A DNA stretch of 64,000 nt from Streptomyces cinnabarinus (GTDB lineage Bacteria; Actinomycetota; Actinomycetes; Streptomycetales; Streptomycetaceae), in the NCBI RefSeq assembly GCF_027270315.1, contig NZ_CP114413.1:5332001-5396000 (forward strand), written 5' to 3'. The translations under genes were made by a program, and so were the position numbers. The notes beneath the pieces are model-generated. The model saw nothing but the letters and a program-made list of their open reading frames with translations, searched no databases and had not been told where the DNA came from. Every line of letters begins with the position of its first letter. Positions within the stretch are counted from its first letter, which is position 1. Shown in pieces: positions 58,232 through 64,000 of the stretch.

Positions 58232-58900
58232 TCAGTTCCCGTGCTTCGCGACGTACTTCCGCGCCATGTCCAGCTCCTCCGGGTGCAGCGCCTCGCCCGC
58301 GGCCAGCAGCCGTGGCAGCAGATCCCGCTGCAGGGTCACCGCCCGGAACTGCAACGCCACCGTCACCTCGTGGTCCGGCCGGTGCACGATCTCCACGGCG
58401 TCACCCGCCCGCACCTCGCCGGGCTCGATCACCCGCAGATACGCGCCCGGCGCCCCCTTCGCCGTGAACCGCTTCACCCACCGCTCCTCGCCGATGTGGG
58501 CTTGGAACGTACGGCACGGAATCCGCCCGCTGGTCACTTCAAGCACCACCTCGGGCCCGATCCGCCAGCGCTCACCGATCAGCGCGCCGGAGACGTCCAG
58601 GCCGAGGGTGGTGAGGTTCTCGCCGAAGGAGCCGTTGGCCAGCGTCCGGCCCAGCTCCCGCTCCCAGTCGTCCAGGTCCTCGCGCGCCATCGCGTACACG
58701 GCCTGGTCGTTCCCGCCGTGATGCCGCGTGTCGCACACGTCGTCCCCGGCCAGACCGCTCGCCCCGGTCCCCTTCGGCCCCGGCGCCGCCACCCGCACCG
58801 GCCCGTCGACCGGCCGCTTGTCGATACCCGTCACGCCCTCGGGGTGGTCGGTGTAGGGGACGACCGTACGGCGGCCGAGGTTGAGAGAAAGAAGCTCCAT
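58232..58900 (-). CDS. MOSC domain protein (YiiM-like)
   Basis: The ATG at 58900 gives 222 residues (MELLSLNLGRRTVVPYTDHP); the frame is open far upstream but without family sequence. The MOSC domain (about 55-165) has SFGENLTTLGLD and SGRIPCRTFQAH, the latter with the conserved cysteine. MOSC proteins bind sulfur-carrying molybdenum cofactor, and YiiM-type ones reduce N-hydroxylated bases. It is divergent from a LysR regulator 81 bases away, which may control it. Confidence 0.88.
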   Translation of the reverse strand: MELLSLNLGRRTVVPYTDHPEGVTGIDKRPVDGPVRVAAPGPKGTGASGLAGDDVCDTRHHGGNDQAVYAMAREDLDDWERELGRTLANGSFGENLTTLGLDVSGALIGERWRIGPEVVLEVTSGRIPCRTFQAHIGEERWVKRFTAKGAPGAYLRVIEPGEVRAGDAVEIVHRPDHEVTVALQFRAVTLQRDLLPRLLAAGEALHPEELDMARKYVAKHGN

Positions 58901-58981
58901 GTGGGAAACGGTAGGCGACGGACGGTCAAAGTGTTCCCGCATTAATGGGCGCCTGGCCAAAGGCTCCCTTATCCTTGTGGC
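58901..58981. promoter_or_regulatory. Divergent MOSC / LysR control region
   Basis: 81 bases. GCCT-N6-AGGC (58951-58964) is a small inverted repeat fitting the loose LysR-type T-N11-A operator style. TATCCT (58970-58975) ends 6 bases before the LysR GTG, suggesting a leaderless regulator transcript. Confidence 0.45.
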
Positions 58982-59914
58982 GTGATCGAGGCCCGACATC
59001 TCCGAGTGCTGCGCGCCGTCGCCGCCACCGGTTCCTTCTCCGCCGCCGGGCGGGAGCTGGGCTGCACCCAGCCCGCCGTCAGCCAGCAGATGAAGGCGCT
59101 GGAGTCGTCCGTCGGCACACCGCTGCTGATCCGCAGCGGCCGCGAGATGCGCCTGACCCAGGCGGGCGAGGCCCTCGTCCGGCACGCGGCCGGGATCCTC
59201 GCCGGACTCACCGCCGCCGAGGAGGAGGTCGCCGCCATCGCGGGCCTGCGCGCCGGACGGGTCCGGCTGGTCTCCTTCCCCAGCGGCAGCTCCACCCTCG
59301 TCCCCACCGCCCTCGCCGCCCTGCGCGCCGCCCACCCCGGCACCCGGGTCTCCCTGGAGGAGGCCGAGCCGCCGAAGTCGGTGGAGCTGCTGCGCGAGGG
59401 CGACTGCGACCTCGCCCTCGCCTTCCGCTACGAAGGAGCGGCCCAGGAAGGCGAATGGGACGACCTCGTCGTACGGCCCCTGCTCACCGACCGCCTCGTC
59501 GCCCTCGTACCGGAGCGTCACCGGCTCGCCCGCGCGGAGTCCGTGGCCATCGGCGAACTCGCCGCCGAGCCCTGGATCGCCGGATGCCCGCGCTGCCGCG
59601 GCCAGTTGGTCGAGGTGTGCGAGGGCGCCGGCTTCACCCCGCGCATCGACTTCGCCACCGACGACTACCCGGCCGTGGTCGGCCTGGTCGGCGCGGGCCT
59701 GGGCGTCGCGGTCCTGCCGCAGCTCGCGGTGGAGTCGGTACGGCCGCGCGGGGCCCGCATGGTGACCCTGGAACCGGCGGTACGACGGGAGATCGTCGCC
59801 CTCACCCTGCCCGACCTCGCCCAGGTTCCGGCGGTGACGGCGACCCTGGAGCAGCTGACGCGGGCGGCGCGGCGCCAAGTGCGGGACGCCCGGGGGCGGT
59901 CGGCGGCGCAGTAG
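58982..59914 (+). CDS. LysR-family transcriptional regulator
   Basis: 310 residues from GTG. N-terminal winged helix (MIEARHLRVLRAVAATGSFS...GCTQPAVSQQMKALE, about 1-60) and a type 2 periplasmic-binding-like effector domain (about 90-295). It is divergent from the MOSC gene and probably regulates it and itself. The CPRCRG stretch near residue 200 is a possible redox or metal pair. Effector unknown. Confidence 0.92.
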   Translation: MIEARHLRVLRAVAATGSFSAAGRELGCTQPAVSQQMKALESSVGTPLLIRSGREMRLTQAGEALVRHAAGILAGLTAAEEEVAAIAGLRAGRVRLVSFPSGSSTLVPTALAALRAAHPGTRVSLEEAEPPKSVELLREGDCDLALAFRYEGAAQEGEWDDLVVRPLLTDRLVALVPERHRLARAESVAIGELAAEPWIAGCPRCRGQLVEVCEGAGFTPRIDFATDDYPAVVGLVGAGLGVAVLPQLAVESVRPRGARMVTLEPAVRREIVALTLPDLAQVPAVTATLEQLTRAARRQVRDARGRSAAQ

Positions 59915-59957
59915 TAAGGGCACGCGTGAGCGTGCCCCGAGTTGAAGAAACGTTACT

Positions 59958-60287
59958 TCAGTTGTTCGAGGCGGCCTCGCCGCCGCCGGCCGATGCCGCC
60001 ACCAGCCGGTGACGCGCCCGCCCCATGAGCTCTTCGCGCTCGTCCTCGGTCAAGCCGCCCCACACGCCGTACGGTTCACGCACCGCGAGCGCGTGCGCCG
60101 CGCACTGGGCACGAACCGGGCACCTCATGCAGACCTCCTTGGCCGAGTTCTCGCGTGCGCTCCGAGCCGCACCGCGCTCGCCCTCAGGATGGAAGAAGAG
60201 CGAGCTGTCCACCCCGCGACAGGCAGCCAGGAGCTGCCAGTCCCACAGGTCCGCGTTCGGTCCGGGAAGGCGGGAGAAATCTGCCAT
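59958..60287 (-). CDS. whiD: WhiB-like iron-sulfur regulator WhiD
   Basis: [4Fe-4S] cluster protein needed for late sporulation (spore maturation and septum placement) in Streptomyces; it binds the principal sigma factor HrdB. The 109-residue product starts MADFSRLPGPNADLWDWQLL. Cluster ligands are Cys23, Cys53, Cys56 and Cys62, at exactly the positions known for WhiD, and the GVWGGLT turn (73-79) is intact. It is divergent from bldM across a 380-base gap, the arrangement known in S. coelicolor. Confidence 0.95.
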   Translation of the reverse strand: MADFSRLPGPNADLWDWQLLAACRGVDSSLFFHPEGERGAARSARENSAKEVCMRCPVRAQCAAHALAVREPYGVWGGLTEDEREELMGRARHRLVAASAGGGEAASNN

Positions 60288-60667
60288 TACGTGACCCCTT
60301 GTAGCCGTTCTGGGCGGATACGGTGTCCACGACCGTACAACTACGATCTAAGGAGATGAAAATATGACTCATTGCGAATCTAGCCTCAGACACCAGCAAA
60401 AGGGAAGAAAAAGGGCCGAATGGGGCATGGCTTGTGATGAAAGCTTGAGGGTCTGCCGTGCATGTCTGCACCGTGTCCGCCCCCTCACGTAGAGTGCCGA
60501 AGACGACGCACGGCCCCGTAACTCTTTCGAGTGACCGTCGTTGAGAGTGCGGAGGCGGTTGAAAGAACAAGCGCTCGGGCAGGCGTCCGAGACGGTCGAC
60601 CGCACAGGTGACGATTCGTACCAGCCTGGAGGCTCAAGGTGACGTGCATCAGCTGCGGAGGGCGGCC
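60288..60667. promoter_or_regulatory. 380-bp whiD-bldM intergenic region
   Basis: No gene. It holds the bldM promoter (60517-60544) and, on the other strand, the whiD promoter region. A markedly AT-rich stretch (60340-60410; AAGGAGATGAAAATATGACTC is part of it) contains an ATG with a GGAG that could start a tiny ORF, but no coding signature follows. Several regulators of development are expected to bind here. Confidence 0.6.
60517..60544 (+). promoter_or_regulatory. Sigma-BldN promoter of bldM
   Basis: CGTAAC (60517-60522), 16 bases, CGTTGA (60539-60544). This is identical to the consensus I recall for the ECF sigma factor BldN (CGTAAC-N16-CGTTGA), and bldM is a known BldN target. Confidence 0.85.
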
Positions 60668-61279
60668 ATGACATCCGTCCTCGTCTGCGACGACTCCCCG
60701 CTTGCCCGAGAGGCGCTCCGCCGTGCGGTGGCGACCGTGCCGGGCGTCGAGCGTGTGACGACGGCGGCCAACGGCGAGGAAGTCCTCCGCCGCTGGGGCG
60801 CCGACCGCTCCGACCTGATCCTGATGGACGTGCGCATGCCCGGCCTGGGCGGCGTCGAGACCGTCCGGCGACTGCTGTCCGCCGACCCCGGTGCGCGCAT
60901 CATCATGCTCACCGTCGCCGAGGACCTGGACGGCGTGGCCCTCGCGGTCGCCGCCGGTGCCCGCGGCTATCTGCACAAGGACGCCTCGCGCGCGGAGCTG
61001 CGGGCCACGGTGACACAGGCGCTCGCCGACCCGACCTGGCGGCTCGCCCCGCGGCGGCTGCGCTCCGCCGAGATGGGCGCGGCGCCGACGCTCACCGCGC
61101 GTGAGATCCAGGTGCTCGAAGGAATGAGCCACGGTCGCTCCAACGCGGAGATCGGGCGCGAGCTGTTCCTCTCCGAGGACACGGTCAAGACCCATGCGCG
61201 CCGGTTGTTCAAGAAGCTCGGTGCTTCGGACCGGGCGCACGCTGTGGCGCTCGGGTTCCGGTGGGGTTTGGTCCGCTAA
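60668..61279 (+). CDS. bldM: Orphan response regulator BldM
   Basis: Controls aerial mycelium formation and, with WhiI, sporulation genes in Streptomyces. The ATG at 60668 has GGAGGG upstream; 203 residues. The receiver domain has Asp8, Asp9, Asp54 and LHKD (conserved Lys), so the pocket is complete, although published work showed that phosphorylation of Asp54 is not required. The C-terminal LuxR-type helix-turn-helix is at about 140-200 (LTAREIQVLEGMSHGRSNAE). No histidine kinase gene is adjacent. Preceded by a BldN promoter. Confidence 0.97.
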   Translation: MTSVLVCDDSPLAREALRRAVATVPGVERVTTAANGEEVLRRWGADRSDLILMDVRMPGLGGVETVRRLLSADPGARIIMLTVAEDLDGVALAVAAGARGYLHKDASRAELRATVTQALADPTWRLAPRRLRSAEMGAAPTLTAREIQVLEGMSHGRSNAEIGRELFLSEDTVKTHARRLFKKLGASDRAHAVALGFRWGLVR

Positions 61280-61320
61280 GAGCTCGGTCCTGCGGGCCGT
61301 GGCTGTGTGCGGGTCGTTTT

Positions 61321-61388
61321 GTGGCTGGTCGCGCCCACGCGGCGGAGCCGCATAGGGATGCTGCCCCGCGCCCCTGTCGGGGCGCGGG
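61321..61388 (+). repeat. Dispersed intergenic repeat, copy 2, with terminator stem
   Basis: GTGGCTGGTCGCGC (61321-61334) is identical to the 14-mer at 29572. A small GCGGC / GCCGC hairpin (61339-61351) follows, then a perfect 10-bp stem CCCGCGCCCC (61365-61374) / GGGGCGCGGG (61379-61388) with loop TGTC. It lies 41 bases after bldM and probably serves as its terminator. Confidence 0.6.
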
Positions 61389-61565
61389 TGCCCGTTTCGG
61401 CGCGGATGCCGCATCCTTGGAGATGTGGAGTCTCTCGGGGACGAGTCGGTCGAGCGGAAGGGGAGGGCGCAGGAGATGAGTTCCGGCGCACCTGCTCATA
61501 ACGCTTCGGTGCACAACCATGGACGCGGTGCAACGGACCGCGACGCCGCAAGGCACCATGGACCG

Positions 61566-62153
61566 ATGCGCGACGACGAGGCGGCCAAAGCCGCAGGGGC
61601 GATCGGTGCACTCGTCCATCGCGCCGTCGACGGGGACGAGCAGGCCACGCATGACCTGCTCGCCCATGTCCACCCTCTTGCTCTGCGCTACTGCCGCACC
61701 CGGCTCTCCCGGCTCCCGGGCGACGCCCGGCACTTCGTGGAGGACCTCGCGCAGGAGGTCTGCGTAGCCGTCCTGCTCGCCCTGCCGCGCTACCGCGACA
61801 CCGGCCGCCCCTTCGAGGCGTTCGTCTTCGCGATCGCCGCGCACAAGGTCGCCGACCTGCAGCGCGCGGCCATGCGCCACCCCGGATCCACGGCCGTGCC
61901 CTCCGACGAGATGCCGGAGCGCCCCGACGACTCCCTCGGCCCCGAGGAGCGCGCCCTGCTCAGCAGCGACGCCGAGTGGGCGAAGAAACTGCTGGCCAAC
62001 CTGCCGGAGAACCAGCGCGAGCTGCTGCTGCTGCGCATCGCCGTGGGGTTGACCGCGGAAGAGACGGGTCAGATGTTGGGAATGTCACCCGGAGCGGTGC
62101 GCGTGGCCCAGCACCGGGCACTGAGCAGGCTCCGGGCCCTCGCGGAGCAGTAA
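61566..62153 (+). CDS. sigD: RNA polymerase sigma factor SigD-type (ECF)
   Basis: 195 residues from the ATG at 61566 (MRDDEAAKAAGAIGALVHRA); the frame is open to 61425 and ATG codons at 61425 and 61476 (the latter touching AGGAG) are alternatives. Region 2 (DLAQEVCVAVLLALPRYRDT, about 60-79) and region 4 (LPENQRELLLLRIAVGLTAE...GAVRVAQHRALSRLR) are clear; the similarity to mycobacterial SigD is strong from memory. It sits between bldM and guaB. No anti-sigma gene is adjacent. Confidence 0.9.
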   Translation: MRDDEAAKAAGAIGALVHRAVDGDEQATHDLLAHVHPLALRYCRTRLSRLPGDARHFVEDLAQEVCVAVLLALPRYRDTGRPFEAFVFAIAAHKVADLQRAAMRHPGSTAVPSDEMPERPDDSLGPEERALLSSDAEWAKKLLANLPENQRELLLLRIAVGLTAEETGQMLGMSPGAVRVAQHRALSRLRALAEQ

Positions 62154-62294
62154 CCGGCCTTTGCTGAACAGGCGCCGCCTTCACTCCGTACGAACATACG
62201 AAGCCCGGGGGTACCCGGAACCGTGGAATTTGCTACCCCCGCTTCCCGTTAGCATGGACATCCGCACCGATCAAGGCCATTTGGGGAAGGTGTC

Positions 62295-63800
62295 ATGACT
62301 GCCAACGTCGACGGAGTGCCCGCCAAATTCGCGACACTCGGGCTGACCTACGACGATGTGCTGCTGCTGCCGGGCGCGTCGGACATGGCGCCCGACGAGA
62401 TCGACACCGCCTCGTACGTCTCCAAGAACGTGCGGGTGAACATCCCGCTGCTGTCCGCCGCCATGGACAAGGTCACCGAGTCGCGGATGGCGATCGCGAT
62501 GGCCCGCCAGGGCGGCGTCGGCGTGCTGCACCGCAATCTCTCCATCGAGGACCAGGCCAATCAGGTCGACCTGGTCAAGCGCTCCGAGTCCGGCATGGTG
62601 GCCGACCCGATCACCGTGCACCCGGACGCGACCCTCGCCGAGGCCGACGCGCTGTGCGCCAAGTTCCGCATCAGCGGCGTCCCCGTCACCGACGGCGACA
62701 AGAAGCTCCTCGGCATCGTCACCAACCGTGACATGGCCTTCGAGACGGACCGCTCGCGCCGTGTCCGCGAGGTCATGACGCCGATGCCGCTGGTCACCGG
62801 CAAGGTCGGCACCACCGGTGTCGAGGCCATGGAGCTGCTGCGCAAGCACAAGATCGAGAAGCTGCCGCTGGTCGACGACTCGGGCGTCCTCAAGGGCCTG
62901 ATCACGGTCAAGGACTTCGTCAAGGCGGAGCAGTACCCGAACGCCGCGAAGGACGCCGAGGGCCGGCTGCTGGTCGGCGCCGCGGTCGGCGTGGCCGGTG
63001 ACGCCTTCGAGCGCGCCCAGGCCCTGATCGAGGTGGGTGTCGACTTCATCGTCGTGGACACCGCGCACGGCCACTCCCGGCTGGTCGGCGACATGGTCGC
63101 CAAGATCAAGTCGAACTCGTCCGGCGTCGACGTCATCGGCGGCAACATCGCCACGAGGGACGGCGCCCAGGCGCTGATCGACGCCGGTGTGGACGGCATC
63201 AAGGTCGGCGTCGGCCCCGGCTCCATCTGCACCACCCGCGTCGTCGCCGGCATCGGCGTCCCGCAGGTCACCGCCATCTACGAGGCGTCCCTCGCCGCCA
63301 AGGAGGCCGGTGTCCCGGTCATCGGCGACGGCGGCCTGCAGTACTCCGGCGACATCGCCAAGGCCCTGGTCGCGGGCGCCGACACGGTGATGCTCGGCTC
63401 GCTGCTCGCGGGCTGCGAGGAGTCGCCGGGCGAGCTGATGTTCATCAACGGCAAGCAGTTCAAGTCGTACCGCGGCATGGGCTCGCTCGGTGCCATGCAG
63501 TCCCGCGGCGACCGCAAGTCGTTCTCCAAGGACCGCTACTTCCAGGAGGGCGTCGCCTCCGACGAGCAGCTCGTGCCCGAGGGCATCGAGGGCCAGGTCC
63601 CCTACCGCGGCCCGCTCTCCTCGGTCGTCCACCAGCTGGTCGGCGGTCTGCGCCAGTCGATGTTCTACGTCGGCGGCCGGACCGTGCCGGACCTCCAGGC
63701 CAACGGCCGGTTCGTGCGGATCACGTCGGCGGGTCTGAAGGAGTCGCACCCGCACGACATTCAGATGACGGTCGAGGCGCCGAACTACAGCCGCAAGTAG
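62295..63800 (+). CDS. guaB: Inosine-5'-monophosphate dehydrogenase
   Basis: Oxidises IMP to XMP, the committed step to GMP. The 501-residue product has a TIM barrel with the catalytic loop GPGSICTTR (Cys312) and a pair of CBS domains inserted at about residues 95-220. The length is standard. TAGCAT (62250-62255) about 40 bases upstream may be its -10. A strong terminator follows, then a paralogous gene. Confidence 0.97.
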   Translation: MTANVDGVPAKFATLGLTYDDVLLLPGASDMAPDEIDTASYVSKNVRVNIPLLSAAMDKVTESRMAIAMARQGGVGVLHRNLSIEDQANQVDLVKRSESGMVADPITVHPDATLAEADALCAKFRISGVPVTDGDKKLLGIVTNRDMAFETDRSRRVREVMTPMPLVTGKVGTTGVEAMELLRKHKIEKLPLVDDSGVLKGLITVKDFVKAEQYPNAAKDAEGRLLVGAAVGVAGDAFERAQALIEVGVDFIVVDTAHGHSRLVGDMVAKIKSNSSGVDVIGGNIATRDGAQALIDAGVDGIKVGVGPGSICTTRVVAGIGVPQVTAIYEASLAAKEAGVPVIGDGGLQYSGDIAKALVAGADTVMLGSLLAGCEESPGELMFINGKQFKSYRGMGSLGAMQSRGDRKSFSKDRYFQEGVASDEQLVPEGIEGQVPYRGPLSSVVHQLVGGLRQSMFYVGGRTVPDLQANGRFVRITSAGLKESHPHDIQMTVEAPNYSRK

Positions 63801-63816
63801 TCGCCGGTCTCACTCA

Positions 63817-63846
63817 GGGCGGTCCCGGGATGCTCCGGGGCCGCCC
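63817..63846 (+). terminator. Terminator after guaB
   Basis: Twelve-bp stem GGGCGGTCCCGG (63817-63828) / CCGGGGCCGCCC (63835-63846) with one G-T pair and a 6-base loop, 16 bases after the guaB stop. Confidence 0.8.
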
Positions 63847-63906
63847 TCGCCGTGCCCGTCGGCGATACTGGTAGACGCTGCAACGCATCAGGGAAAGGCC
63901 ACAGAC

Positions 63907-64000
63907 GTGACTGAGATCGAGATCGGGCGCGGCAAGCGCGGCCGCCGGGCGTACGCCTTCGACGACATCGCCGTCGTCCCGAGCCGCCGTACGCGAGACC
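63907..64000 (+). CDS. GuaB3-type IMP dehydrogenase-related protein, cut by window end
   Basis: GTG start, then MTEIEIGRGKRGRRAYAFDD...IAVVPSRRTRD to the edge (31 codons). From memory this N-terminus is that of the actinobacterial GuaB3-like paralogue that usually follows guaB and lacks CBS domains. Only the first 94 bases are present. Confidence 0.8.
   Translation, partial: MTEIEIGRGKRGRRAYAFDDIAVVPSRRTRD

Noticed and set aside
60360..60430. Tiny ORF starting near 60363 with GGAG upstream in the whiD-bldM gap
   Set aside because: Short, AT-rich, no streptomycete codon bias; more likely regulatory DNA.
1..64000. tRNA, rRNA, transposase or integrase genes
   Set aside because: No matching sequence was recognised anywhere in the window.

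Overview
The window is chromosomal DNA of a Streptomyces or a very close relative. GC content and third-position GC are very high, and GTG starts and start/stop overlaps (ATGA, GTGA) are common. The developmental regulators whiD and bldM are present, and the order S10 - spc - alpha ribosomal clusters - truA - rplM-rpsI - glmM - coaA - glmS - alr - tsa genes - groES-groEL1 - whiD/bldM/sigD - guaB is typical of that genus. I saw no rRNA, tRNA, CRISPR array, insertion sequence or attachment site.

Layout. (1) 19-17173: translation core. The S10 cluster (rpsJ to rpsQ), spc cluster (rplN to rplO, secY, adk, map) and alpha cluster (infA, rpmJ, rpsM, rpsK, rpoA, rplQ, truA) run on the plus strand, separated by hairpins and structured leaders. 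(2) 17214-26589: an accessory cell-surface block inserted between truA and rplM. It encodes a Gly-rich/Ig-like LAxTG surface protein, a Tat-exported NodB-type deacetylase, a hyaluronan-synthase-like GT2 glycosyltransferase translationally coupled to a nucleotide-sugar 6-dehydrogenase, a membrane-anchored CBM3-GH16 protein and a small membrane protein. Together these look like a complete pathway for making, modifying and trimming a uronic-acid-containing exopolysaccharide, and this is the most interesting part of the window. (3) 26996-29529: rplM, rpsI, glmM. (4) 29602-35444: a DUF389 protein, coaA, a DrrAB-like ABC exporter and glmS. (5) 35556-44929: a ricin-type lectin, nnr, acpS, alr, a hydrolase, tsaE, a small ORF behind a putative iron box, a degenerate L,D-transpeptidase-like protein, then tsaB-rimI-tsaD and two small conserved genes. 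(6) 44948-49875: a GH3 glycosidase, a LacI regulator and a GH10-CBM2 xylanase with shared CGAA...TTCG-type operators. (7) 49949-54275: an LCP protein, an ECF sigma-factor relic, a methyltransferase and a tandem pair of deacetylase lipoproteins. (8) 54482-58981: the groES-groEL1 heat-shock operon with two CIRCE elements, then a SnoaL protein, an SDR and a MOSC protein, all on the minus strand. (9) 58982-64000: a LysR regulator, whiD, bldM (with a consensus-perfect sigma-BldN promoter), sigD, guaB and the start of a guaB paralogue cut by the window end.

Functionally, housekeeping translation, cell-wall precursor supply (glmM, glmS, alr, LCP) and tRNA t6A modification are interleaved with surface-polysaccharide and plant-polysaccharide functions and with the sporulation regulators.
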